Positions 12,639 to 23,676 of a stretch of DNA of 64,000 nucleotides are shown piece by piece. The number at the start of each line of letters is the position of its first letter. The first letter of the stretch is position 1. The DNA is taken from assembly GCF_003711515.1 (NCBI RefSeq), contig NW_021167087.1, positions 587,074-651,073 of the forward strand, written 5' to 3'. A model generated the notes under the pieces. That model had not been told where the DNA came from and searched no databases. It worked only from the letters and a program-made list of their open reading frames with translations. Position numbers and translations under genes: made by a program. Source of the stretch: Sodiomyces alkalinus F11 (lineage: Eukaryota > Ascomycota > Sordariomycetes > Glomerellales > Plectosphaerellaceae).

Positions 12639-13173
12639 GTCTCGTAACTTCTCCAAGCCGAGCGATGGTGCTTCATCACCAACTTCCAACGATGGTTCCC
12701 GCAGCCAAGGCTTTTTTCTTCTGTCTCTTCGTACATGGCTTTCCCTCACCGAGTACGATACCATGTTCGGCGAGTTGACCGAGGGCATCTCACCTCACAG
12801 CATGGAGCCAATCAAAACCGGTTAGACGAGTTTACTGTGGAGCCTCCTTCGTACTGTGCCGTACATAGTGCGCTTACAGTGTACCAGTTTCGCTGTCCCC
12901 ACCGGTCTCTAGGTAGGTAGGTACCTCCACTGTAACGCGTTCAGAGCCACTTCGCGTTTTGCGACCTTGAAAAGAAACTACACTACAGTTACACAAAGGC
13001 TATCTGATTAGCTAAGGTAGTCCTGACTGGGTTTCGATCCTCAGCGTTCGATTCTCCCTTCCGCTTAAGTAGGGCCATCCGCTCCGGGGCTACGGGGTCC
13101 ATCCTGCCCCTCGATAGTCTTTCCACCACCCATCTCTTGCCGCCCGGACAGAAGCTTCCCCGCCTCTCCAAAC
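12639..13173. other. Intergenic spacer, promoter of the Nse2 gene
   Basis: Nothing coding is supported. It contains the 3' flank of the glycosylase gene and about 500 bases upstream of the Nse2 start, with GGTAGGTAGGTACCT repeats near 12911. Confidence 0.5.
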
Positions 13174-14542
13174 ATGCCTCTTATCCAAGGAAGATCGAAT
13201 CGCCGCACCGAAGCCGGCAGATCTACCCGCCCCGGGCCTGCTGGCGCAGCCACCGACCTCCCGCCTTACGAGCCCCTCTCCTGCGCTCTCTCCGACGATG
13301 CCAAACGTGCGCTCCATTCCCTCGCCAACAGCCGCGACACCCGCCGCTACGAGGAACACATCAAGAAATCCATCGGCCTGCTGGGGAAAAACGTCGCGGC
13401 CCTCAACGACCGCCTCGGCGACCGTCAGGCCGAGCTGCGCGCCCTCTCCCAAAAGCGCGCCGAGCGCGGCGGCAACAAGTCCGACCGGGAGAAGAAGATG
13501 GAGCATTCCCTCTCCACCCTCTCCCGCAAGGTCGCCGACCTGACCACCCAATCCGAGCAGGCTGTGCGGGACCTCATCGACCGCCAGGCCGCTTTGCAGG
13601 ACGACAAGGCCGCCGCTGCGGACATGGTGCGCCACTTTGACGGCCTACCCTCGCGTCCCGTGCGCCGAGCCCGTCGATCCGGCCACCACGCCGCGGACCG
13701 TCGAGACGGAGAAGAAGAAGAAGAACAAGCAGCAGCAGCAGCAGCAGCAGAAGACGAGAGAGAGGAGCTCCCACCACCCGATCGCCCCGTCTTTGATGTC
13801 CTGGAGGCGAAGCGCCGCGCCAAGGCCGCCGAGTACGCGTCCATGACCGCCCACCAGCGCTATGCTCTCAACAACGACTACGCCGCCTTCAAGAAGCTCT
13901 GGCATGACTCGACTTTCGGCGACCAGGGCGTGCCCCTGCCTGACCCCAGCCGCTGGTTCGACGGCGACGGGAACCCCGTGGTAGGCCCGGGTCGGGGAGC
14001 AGGAGGAGGAGGAGGGGGAGGAGCCAACCAGCAAGAGGACGACTCGGATGAGGATCTGGTCATCGAGGGCGAGGTGCAGAGCTTCACCTGTCCGCTATCT
14101 CTGGAGCCGCTCTCTGAGCCGTTTACCAGCAGCAAATGCAACCACACTTTCCAGAAAGCTGCCATTGTTGAATGGTTCGGCACGAGTAGAAACATGCCGA
14201 AGACTTGTCCTCAGACGGGCTGCAGTCAGGTATGTTTTTATTCTGTTCCCCTTGCCTTTTTTTTCCCCACCCAATTCCAAGACCCCTTTCCCTCGACTTG
14301 GAGTGAGAGACATTATCTAACGGGATAATGTTGCTCTACAGTCCATCTCGCTCAAAGATTTGTATGAAGATGAGATCATATTGCGCAAGATTCAGCGCGC
14401 CAGGAAACGACGGGAACAGGAGGAGACTGCCGAAGGTGAAGAGGTTGAAAGTCAGGACGAGGACGAGGATGAGGATGAGAACGAAGAGCCTCGGTCGGCT
14501 GCTCCACGTGTCAAACGAGAACGGCCGTCAACTGGTCATTGA
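13174..14542 (+). CDS. NSE2: SMC5/6 complex SUMO E3 ligase Nse2/Mms21
   Basis: Two exons, 13174-14229 and 14342-14542, give 418 residues. Residues 40-150 are predicted mostly helical and coiled coil, the part that packs against Smc5. An SP-RING of the Nse type lies at about 303-365 with the expected zinc ligands (Cys322, His324, Cys345, Cys350 in KCNHTF and TCPQTGCSQ). The protein SUMOylates SMC5/6 and recombination factors during DNA repair. A low-complexity insert at about 180-200 is a short Glu run then seven Ala, encoded by a GCA/CAG tract (13731-13750). Another Gly run (about 275-284) and an acidic C-terminus flank the SP-RING. It lies beside another repair gene, the Fpg glycosylase. Confidence 0.88.
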
Positions 14543-14863
14543 GGACGATATCTAAAGCGGAACTTATAATAAGAGTTCCAGAGGCTCTTAAAAAGCCGCT
14601 TTCATGTTATGGACTATACGAGGTTGAGACGCACCGGGAACTTGCAGGTCGGTATTTCGGTTATTGGGGATCAAGGGGTTGGGAGGGGGCATATAGGGGA
14701 GATACCCAAGTCATGCATGATATGAAGGGAACCTGATCCATATGGTATCGCCTTCTAGCCAGTCAAAGCAAGAAAAGTAATTTTATTGTGGTTCTATGTG
14801 CATAAATCCCCAATTCGAACCTTTTCCAGGACAACCGGTTTTGCTTACAATACTCCTCGTATA
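14543..14863. other. Spacer between convergent genes
   Basis: Shared 3' region of the Nse2 gene (+) and the hexokinase-like gene (-). No gene or structured element seen. Confidence 0.5.
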
Positions 14864-16793
14864 TCATGCCGCTTCTGAGACAGCCGCGGCTAACGCAACC
14901 CCCGCCCCTAGGAGAGAGCTCTCCTTGGCAGGGACGAGGTCTATGCGGGCGCCCGGCTTACCGTCGCCCCCGGCCGCCACGAGCTCGTCTACGAACTGTT
15001 GGCACATGGCTCGGTACCCCGGGTAACTCTCAATCACGCTGCCGTTGAACGAGACCATGGTACGTTCAAGCGCCACCTCCTTCTCAGCCTCGGCCGTAGA
15101 GATGGCGGAGCTTTCGGAGGACGCCATGGATTCCCGAATGCCCTCGAGGCGGAGTTCCCAGACGGCGTGCAGGGAGGCGGCGACGATGGCAGCTGAGCGG
15201 CGAGAGATGAGGGCGCAGATGTCCCGCAGGAAGGCCATGTCGAGGGCGGTAGGGATATGGGGAGAAGGATGGAGTTTGGAGAAGAGGGAGATGGATTTCT
15301 CCATGGTTAACGATACATCCCTGCCAATCTTGTTAGAGAACACTTTCGGATTTTGAAAAAGAGGTGCGAAGGGGGAGGAAAAAAAAAGAAGGGAGAACAA
15401 GAAGCAGAGAAAGCATGACGTACCCTTCAATAAGGGACATCGTTTCAGTCCCGAAAGAATAGGGGGAATTCAGGCTCTCAGGGACGATACCACCAAATAC
15501 CCCCGTCGTCCTGATAGCTTCTAGAAGAGCGAACCTTGCGATTTCGCCCAAATACATGCCACCAACCATCTGTTCCAGTGGCTGGAAATCTGGCCTCGAA
15601 TGCCCCTTTTTCAACAAGGCATCCCACCGCGTAACGGGCAGGATATCCTTGCCAAACATGCCGAGTTCGGTGTTCACGATGACGCTTCGTGCCTCATCGA
15701 ACCATTCTTTGGGTCGGTCACCGAACTTTGTAGAGCCGATGAGCGGGACCGGGAGGTAGGCAGCGATATTCACGCCGGTGCCGAGAATGAGGCCGAAGCG
15801 GGTAGAGTTGTGCAAGTAGGCGCAAGAAAGAAGAGTGGCATTGCCGTCGTTGAGGATGACGCAGAGCTCAGCGGGGAGGGCGGACCGCCGACAGGCAGCT
15901 TCGATGACGGCGCCGAGATCCTCCCCAACGAGGCCATCTGCTGCTCGAAAGCCTTTGCCCATGTCGTGAATAAGGCCACCGCGCAGCGAGGTTTGTCTAT
16001 ATGGTAGTCAGCTGATTGTTGCTTGTTCACGCCAGACAGGGGAAACGAAAGAGAGAGAAGAAAAAAAGAAGAAAAAAAGAAGGAAGAGGGGTGCTTACTC
16101 GATGGGAAAACTCCAGGCCAGGGCCATTGGTAAGACAGACGCCACGCTTCCGTTCGGACGGCTCTCTTTTTCGAGCGTCTCGACGATTCTGGCAGCCATC
16201 CAGTCAAAGAAAGCGACGCCTCGGAGGCTCTTGACATCCATGCCGATGGGATACGACTTCATGCTGACGATCTCGCTTTCCCGGCCCCTCACATCCTCCC
16301 CTTGGCCCCGTAGCTCCACCAAAGCCACTCTAAGGGTCGATCCGCCGACGTCGACGGCTAGGTAGCGCCCGGTTTCGTGGCCACGGGGCAGCCTGTGGTT
16401 ATAGGACGGCAGCATGCAGGCGGGATCAGACTGCAGACGTTCTCTGAACTGGGCCTTTAGGGCGCGAGAAAGACGCAAGAGGCCATCGCCGGCCAGGGGA
16501 CCCAGAAGAAGGGCTTCTGCCTCGCGGAGAAAATCACCACGAGCAGTCCTCGACGAACGAACAGCGGGAGGTATTGTTGTCGTTTGACCGGTTCCATCCA
16601 CCGCCCCTGGTGTTGCTGTCGATGACTGTGTCGATGACTGTGTCGATGATGGGGCCTTTTGTGGTGACGACAAGGGCGAGATCCAGAAGGCGAAGACGGA
16701 CTGTATTAACGACTTGCCACGCAAGAGATGTTTGAGAATGGCAGCCAAGAGCGACTTTCTGAAGGATGACATGGCAGTAACGAGCGGCAGCAT
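14864..16793 (-). CDS. hxk3: Divergent hexokinase family protein, candidate GlcNAc kinase
   Basis: Three exons on the minus strand, 16793-16099, 15996-15424 and 15320-14864, give 574 residues, or 567 if the second Met (16772) is used. Both hexokinase domains are present: phosphate-1 loop at about 146-156 reads AVDVGGSTLRV (canonical LDLGGTNFRV), SFPIEQTSL is intact, and catalytic Asp282 lies in ILNDGNATLL (canonical VNDTVGTL). Other motifs are altered: LGTGVNIAAY for FGTGTNAAY and NTELGMFG for NTEWGAFG. The N-terminus is about 100 residues longer than in catalytic hexokinases and has a hydrophobic stretch near 27-41. Filamentous fungi have such atypical hexokinases; in the Trichoderma GlcNAc cluster the corresponding gene is hxk3, the GlcNAc kinase. 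Position beside deaminase, deacetylase and NDT80 genes supports that role here. A purely regulatory XprF/HxkD-like role is the alternative. Confidence 0.8.
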
Positions 16794-19677
16794 AGCATTG
16801 AGGGAAGTGAGTGATAGATGCTATGATGGTGAGATGGAAAGGGGGGGAGAAGGCCGTCGGGACATGTAGATGATGCGAAGATGACCAGTGAGTGTAAATA
16901 GGCTGAGAACGACCCGGACCATGTCCCTGCGGACGCGGATACAATTGCAGGCGCAAGGCGAAAGACCGGGGGGGGGGGGTTTGCGTAGGAACCAGGGGAT
17001 CGGGAACGAAACGTCTACACCGCGCCAGTGACCAAGGACGATTTGCGAGCTGGGGGGTGGGGACCGACGAGAGTGTCAGTGTCGATTTGATACGACTCAG
17101 CAACCGGCACAGGTGTCGTTCCAATTCCGTTTGCCGGTCTCTCCTACGGCCGGGGGGGCGGTAGAGGGAGGGAGAGTGAAAGTGGTATACCGTATGAAAC
17201 CTGCCCGTTGTCGAGTACCGAACGCAAAAGAAAGAAAGAGAAAGAAAAGAAGGATATAAAAAAAGACAAAACAAGATGGGTTGGGACGTGTTGTCGTGAC
17301 TTTCGTAAGCCCAATGGGACGGTTCTCAGAGTGAGCGAGGTTGGCGGGACAGAAGAATTGAGGGTTGGGCAACAGTCAAGTCACACCCCCGGCCCGGCCC
17401 CAATAATGGAAATGGAACAAGGAGCCTGAGAAGAGTACTTCGTAAATGCAGGCAATAGAGTAGGACGAGATGGAACCGACGGACGCAACAAAATCCCACC
17501 CGGGTTTTTGTTTCGTTTCGTTACGGTCCCTCCACAGGGACAACGTCGCACAGGTGACGGGGGTATTGGGAGTGGAAGGTGAGGTGGGAGGTGGGAGGTG
17601 GTAGTATGCGTGTTGTTGATCAGATTTATACGGAGACACAAAGTAGTGTAGGTAGTGTAGGTAGTGTAGGATGAACGTCGGTGGGTCGCTTTGCAATGGT
17701 CAGAGAAAGGAAGGGTCAAGAGTCAGCGGAGTCGAGAACCGGCGACCCTGGTTCGGCGACGTTGGGGCGGATGGAGATGGGCGGAAGCCGAAGCGAACGC
17801 GTCGGGGACGTGATGGGAATCCAGGGCCGGGACTGGGGCTGGATGTGCGCCTATTCGAACTTCGAACTTTGAACTTCAAACTTGGCTTCGATGATGCCTT
17901 CTCTTTCTCAGCCTCTCTCTCTCTCTCTCCCCCCCTATCATCTGGAATTGGACGATCCACCGATCAGTGGTTCGAGATTCCCCACCAGGTACTGTCTATC
18001 GACGTCGGACACTTGACATCTACGAGCTAGACGGTTAGTTAGCTGCCAGGAGAGGAACGTGCCAAGGCAAGACGCCGACAGCTGGCGCGGGAGTACGCTG
18101 TAACATAGAGGGTCCTGCCATTGACGTTCGGGCCGCCTCTCTGGCGCCGCATCTTAGTCGTTCCCGGTGCTGTCATCTCAAGTTGAAAACTGGTGCTTAT
18201 GCTTATGCTTGCGCCTGAGTGCGGGTGTGATGACAATTGTGGTTGTGGAAAGGGGAAGGGGAAAGAAAAGAAAAAACGGAACTCCACTATTGTAACGTTG
18301 CTTTGCCCCGGAAACATGCCGATGGGGGCCAGTTTGTTTGTACTTCGTCTAGGTATGTACCTACCTTAATTCATTGCCTTACCTAAGGTACCTTACCTAT
18401 GTAGCGAATTCATTCGGAGCCGAAGGAGCCTACCTTACCTTAGGTAGTCCGCAGCTTGACGTGCGTGCTATACGGCGTTGCGTTCCATCCCCATCAGAAA
18501 AGGTACCTTAGTAATTAATGTACCTAGAGGTCACCCCCACCCAACTGCTCGGTTCAAATTCCGTCCCCAATGTGACGTTGAACTCTACCTAAGGTAGGTA
18601 CCTTACCTTACCTTATTAGGTACCTTATTCATGACCGCTACCTTAGGTACGTACCTAGAGTCCTCGCTATCTTCAACATCCCATCGGCCGAGTTGCCTGT
18701 CTCCAAGTATGGCACCTGAAAATCCCCCTCATTCAGTTTAGATGAAAAAGGGTAGTTAGAAATAGGACGCAAGGGGAATCTGACCGAGTTCCTGGCTTAC
18801 CCTTGGAAGGGATTGAGTCTATCTATCCACAGGCACTGCAACCCCCCCCCGAGAGACTGTCGGCCGGTCATCCAAACGTCACGGAGATCGTGAAGCTTCC
18901 ACTGGTCCCAACTCCGTCGGAGTTTCCTTTATACCTTACTGACTCGATTAGGTATTTCCGTGGTTCTATGCTGTTGTTCACCCAGCACTACGTGCGACTG
19001 TCATGTCACCAACTCACTCTAACCCAACCTTTCGGGTACTGGTACTTGAGCTACCAGGTGAATGGCTAAGGTAGGTACCTAAGGCAGGCGTGACCGGTCT
19101 CATTATGAACGGCGTGATGGGCTACTCGTCACAAAGACACACCAGCCGGCCGTTCATACTCGTAGTGGTACGAGAAAGGCGAGAGGACGAAGCTCCAATC
19201 TCGAGCCACACTCTCCAAGGATCTACTTTATCTTACCTTACCTACTGTAGAGGCCGTCACGTTCCATATCCCACCCTTTCTTGCTCCGGTATCATGAAAG
19301 TCACTGTACCATGGACTCAGGCTTGTGGCAGCTGGCTGCTCTACCACACTCCCATCATCCATCATATGGGCTCCGATGGATCGGAATGATCGGAATGACC
19401 AAATTGATCATGCTCTCTTTGAATCTTTTGGTCCCTCCCTTCTCGCCAGCGCCGCTTAATAACCTCCGATAAGATAACTCTCTCACAAGGCTGGGAAATC
19501 TGCTAAACCACACAGTCCTGCTTCCCTTCTGCCCAGCAAACCCCTAATCAGAAGCCTACTATTGCCTCTCTATATCCTGTAACTTATCTCAGTTTCTTTG
19601 TAGCTAAGACGTCTCACATCTCCCTCTTTTCTCCCCATATATCTACTACACTAGTCCTCTTGGGTATACACGGCATC
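16794..19677. promoter_or_regulatory. Divergent promoter region of the kinase and deaminase genes
   Basis: 2.9 kb between head-to-head hxk3-like (-) and glucosamine-6-phosphate deaminase (+) genes; no coding gene is supported. It contains homopurine/homopyrimidine tracts (17160-17270, 17905-17935), three copies of TAGTGTAGG at about 17644-17670, and a dense set of ACCTTAGGT-type words at 18346-18660 and 19065-19085. That arrangement would allow joint control of both genes, but no transcription-factor site was identified with certainty. Confidence 0.4.
18346..18660. repeat. Cluster of TACCTTAGGTA-type palindromic words
   Basis: Repeated short variants of ACCTAAGGTA, ACCTTACCTTAGGTA and GGTACCTTA occur in both orientations, for example 18381-18390, 18431-18446, 18585-18605 and 18641-18655. 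The words are self-complementary or nearly so. Similar words recur singly elsewhere in the window. Confidence 0.6.
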
Positions 19678-21075
19678 ATGAGGCTCATCATCCGTGAGAA
19701 GCCTGATGAGGCGTCAAGCTATGTGGCTGATTACATCGCCCACCGGATCAAGGAGTTCAAGCCCACCCGGGAGCGGCCGTTTGTCCTTGGACTACCAACA
19801 GGAGGCAGTCCCATCAGCGTATATCAGCTTCTCGTCGAGAAATATAAGGCTGGCGAAGTATGCCTTTGACCTCTACTCTCTTTTCTCGCAACTAGCCGCA
19901 GTCATTCATGCCCCCTGACATCCAGTACCGGTGCTGACGGAGAGATCGATATGATTTTGGGTAGATATCCTTCGAAAATGTCGTCACCTTCAACATGGTA
20001 GGTGGTTCCACAACCGCGTGTCTGGCCTGGTGGTTTCTAAACCATAACCCGCGCAGGACGAATACGTGGGCATTCCCCGCGACCACCCGCAGAGCTACCA
20101 CACCTTCATGTGGCGCCACTTCTTCTCCCACGTCAACATCCCCCCGACCAACGTCCACATCCTCAACGGCAACGCCCCGGACCTCGCCGCCGAGTGCGAC
20201 GCCTACGAGGCCGCCATCGTCGCCGCGGGCGGCATCGACCTGTTCCTCGCCGGCATCGGCAGCGACGGCCACATCGCCTTCAACGAGCCCGGCTCCTCGC
20301 TCGCCTCGCGCACCCGCGTCAAGACCCTCGCCTACGACACCGTCCTCGACAACGCCCGCTTCTTCGACGACGACATCGCCCAGGTGCCCCGCCTCGCCCT
20401 CACCGTCGGCGTCCAGACCATCCTCGACGCCCGCGAGGTCGTCGCCATCGTCGTCGGCGCCCGCAAGGCCGTCGCCCTCCGCGAGTGTCTCGAGTCCAGC
20501 GTCAACCACATGTGGACTCTGTCCGCCCTGCAGCTGCACCGGCACGCCACGATCGTGGCGGACGAGGACGCTACGCTTGAGCTGCGGGTCAGGACCGTCA
20601 AGGTACGTAGTCATTATCGCCTCCTAATGCCCCCATTGACTCGACTCTGGGGTTGTTGATGGGTCAAGCCGAAAGAGAAAATAACCGTCGACGTTGTGAT
20701 GTATAGTACTTCAGGGACATTGAAAAGGTAGCTCGGGCGCAAGGCTTCGAGCAGCTCCTGTCCACACGGCTCCGCACGGTCTCCGATGTCACCCGTAACC
20801 CGGCCAGAACATATCCCCAGCCAGCAGCAGCCGTTGTGGTGGACGAGGTCCAGTCTCCAGCTACCTCCCCGACCCTCGTCCACCCGCAGCCCGTCAACGC
20901 GTCTCTCTTGCGCGCCGCGAGCCCAGCTGCTGATGACCAGTCCGCGCGCTCTGTATCCCCCGACTTTGTCCCCGACAGAATGGCCTCCCGTATTCCGGAG
21001 CCCGAACTGGCACGCCGGTTGACCCCTAATCCAGAACAGCAGCTGTTCATCAGAACGAATGCCGTGGGCGCTTGA
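19678..21075 (+). CDS. dam1: Glucosamine-6-phosphate deaminase (NagB type)
   Basis: Four exons, 19678-19857, 19965-19997 (33 bases), 20057-20602 and 20707-21075, give 375 residues. It converts glucosamine-6-phosphate to fructose-6-phosphate and ammonia, the last step of GlcNAc catabolism. NagB hallmarks are in order: MRLIIREKP start, LGLPTGGSP phosphate loop, FNMDEYVG with the catalytic Asp split by the exon 2/3 junction, and [16 protein letters not shown] with the Asp-His-Glu relay. The core ends near residue 260. The final 110 residues are a Pro/Ser/Ala-rich tail not found in bacterial NagB (about 266 residues). The gene is head to head with the kinase candidate and convergent with the NDT80 gene. 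In Trichoderma the orthologue is called dam1; in Candida, NAG1. Confidence 0.93.
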
Positions 21076-22022
21076 AGGGGCAAATAACGATTTTTTGCAT
21101 TGGACCGAGAGGGCAGGGCATGGTCAGTTTGGGGACGTCTCTTGACGATCGGAAAGGCGGTGGATTGAATGAGAAATGATGCGTATTATTTCCTTTCTTT
21201 TTTGATACCTGGGTAAATGGCCCCTGTTTCATTCGTTTAGCAAGTATCATTACAGGCATCATTTACCACCAGTTGGAAGGGACACTGGAAATCCCTAGGA
21301 CCGAGTGGCATTTTAGAAAGAACAATAAAGGTAGAGTTCAAGCATCACTAGGCAAATAAATAGATTACCTAGTGACAAATTTCGCAGACCTACCTTAGAT
21401 AAGATCGTGAATAGACGTATAAGGTCGGTCTTCTCCCCAGGCCCAGTTACAGAGCCCTATCGATAAATGGTAAAAGAGACGGACCATCCTACCTCGGAGG
21501 CAGAGCCAGAAAGCAGAATGCCAAGCATGCTTCCCAAAGCAACTCGCGTCTTATTGTCGGTCTTTGATCGACGTGTGAATGAGAAAGGGTAGTAAAACAA
21601 TCCATACCAGCGCAGATCCTCTCTTTATTGGGTATAATAGCCCTGCATCATCAGCCATACTTCCCTAAGCGACGGCCACCTCAACATTTCTCTGTCGCGT
21701 CGTCGCGTCGTCGCACAAATTTCCTCTGACCTTACCAGAAGTCCTCCACAAGGTAGTGTACAAGTTCTGAATCCTGCGATTCCTCCCAGTATCCCAGCGA
21801 AAAGATAGACCAACCTCCCTTACCCATTCCAGATTCACGTTTCGGCAGTGAAATATCTCTTTAATTTGCTTTGCAACTGCTGCGCTTTCACATCTGCCGG
21901 CATGGTCGTGTGGTGAACCACATGTGGTCTGTATACTGCTTCGACAGGAGGCATCCTAGTAATCTCGAGGTCAGGCCACCTGGGACTCGACACTGTCTTC
22001 GGAGTATTCCCATGTGGGGGAC
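21076..22022. other. Spacer between convergent deaminase and regulator genes
   Basis: 3' flanks of two convergent genes; no coding gene is supported. An AT-rich stretch lies at 21300-21420. Nothing structured was recognised. Confidence 0.5.
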
Positions 22023-23676
22023 TTACCAATCATCGACGCTGAGAGGGAAGTATTCGTATAGCATGTCTTCATCGTCCTTTGGGCTTTGACTGGACGCCGG
22101 CCCAACGACTGCTGCGGCCTTGGAACGTTGGGGGCTCTGCAAGTCTGTACTTGACATATTGGGGCTCCTCTCGTCCTCGGACAGGGACAGGTTGATGGGA
22201 CCAGATGTGCCCGCACGATGCGGTCCCGAGTTGGCCGGGCCAGAAAGCGATGCTTTTACTGCAGGCCTAGTGGGTTCGACGGACCAGGCAGGAACAGGTG
22301 GACGAGCCACGGTAGGAGACATGGCCAGCCGTTTTGGTGCGGGCTGGGCTCCGTTCGGGGTTGGTCCTCGGTAGGCCTGGGGCGTCGCCCAGTCACCGGC
22401 ATGCTGCAAACGCTGATGAGCACTACACAGGTCTATCGTACAAATTTGAACAGTATGGGATGCGGTTGCACATACCTGAACACTTCCGATGGAAGTGAGC
22501 CTTGCCGTGGGAGTTGCATGTCCGTTGCTATCCTTCTGAGTTGGAGCCGCAGATGCGTCCGAGTTACTCCGTCGGTCCGACTTCTTATCCCCCGTCAGGG
22601 GAATATCCTTCTTACTATCAAAATTCCTCGGGCTTCTCCCCCGCACAATGACGGGGCTAGACTGGATTTCGGCAACTCGAATCCAATCTCCCGACTGTGG
22701 TCTTGCGAGAAGGATGATTTGTACAATATAATGTTGCTGGAGACCTTTGCGCCTCCCGTTGTTGGCCGTTGCGTGCTTGAATTGGAGCCGTTTCCACGAC
22801 ATATTTAGCGTGATACGACTTGCGTCCGCCTCCCGTCCACTGCTCAGATCCAGAGAGAAGTTAGGCGGGGCGTTGGAAGCTCGGTACTCCTCCCCCGGTA
22901 TGGGATTCGCGCTCTTCCAGGGAATAGAGATGATCTCTGTCGGCTTCCCTTCGATGGATTCGATCCCGCTGATCGACGCAGACAGTTCGACAACCGGCAC
23001 TTGGTTCCCTTGCTCGTCGACGACGCTGGCGACATGTCGCGGCACCGTGACTTCGCCCAAACATTGCCACAGGTTTCGTCGATAACATGTGAGCTCGAGT
23101 GGCCGTCCGGTGTTTTCGCCTCCGAAGACATCCTCGGCAACGAAGAACATGCCGCGGAGCTCGGCGGTCATGGAGACATCCACATGCTGCCCCGTCTCAT
23201 CCAACAGGTCGGCTTTCGTCGCAGGGGTCGAGAATCCGAGCAACTTGTTGTCCAACTCGTGCGAGGGGGATCCCTGGTTTGGATCTTCGGCGGGCGCGGG
23301 AATTTCGTACGGCTGGGCTGAATAGGAGAAAGGGTCTTCGAACCCGGCAGAGAAATCTTGGAAGTCATATGTCGGTGTGAAGGGGAGCGTGGGAAATGCG
23401 CCGTGCGTGTTATCCCTGGACATGAGGAGAGGTGGTTAACGACCGTCCTGGTACGAGGTAGTAAGTCCAACAACAGAGGGCGCGTTGGGCAGGATGGTTG
23501 CATGGTCGCATTGGTCCCATCTGACCTGCAACAGAAGGAACGTCGTTAGGAGAGGGTGCTTACATGAGGGATTCGCCAAAGACGAGTTCGTCTACCACCC
23601 CGGATCCCAGGCCCATGGTATCGCCGGGAGTGGCCGACGAAAGCGGCGGCTGGGGCATCGAGTTGAATGCATCCAT
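22023..23676 (-). CDS. ron1: NDT80/PhoG-type transcription factor (Ron1-like)
   Basis: Three minus-strand exons, 23676-23564, 23415-22476 and 22412-22023, give 480 residues. The start at 23676 (MDAFNSMPQPPL) was preferred to the downstream ATG at 23423, because a GTAAGC donor and a CCAG acceptor join in frame. An NDT80-type DNA-binding domain spans about residues 100-300 (ELTCYRRNLWQ, NFSLDLSSG, TLNMSWKRLQFKHATANNGRRKG, PVIVRGRSPRNF). The remainder is Ser/Pro-rich and ends with an acidic DDEDMLYEYFPLSVDDW tail that could activate transcription. The second intron is only 63 bases and in frame, so an isoform retaining it would still be translated. In Trichoderma, Ron1 activates the GlcNAc genes it is clustered with; the same arrangement here argues for that job. 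Confidence 0.88.

Noticed and set aside
13015..13045. Sequence resembling a tRNA T arm (GGGTTTCGATCC)
   Set aside because: No matching acceptor, D or anticodon arms around it.
13574..13777. Minus-strand open frame with a leucine-rich run
   Set aside because: It is the antisense of the Nse2 coding exon and exists only because of the GCA/CAG tract and GC-rich codon use.
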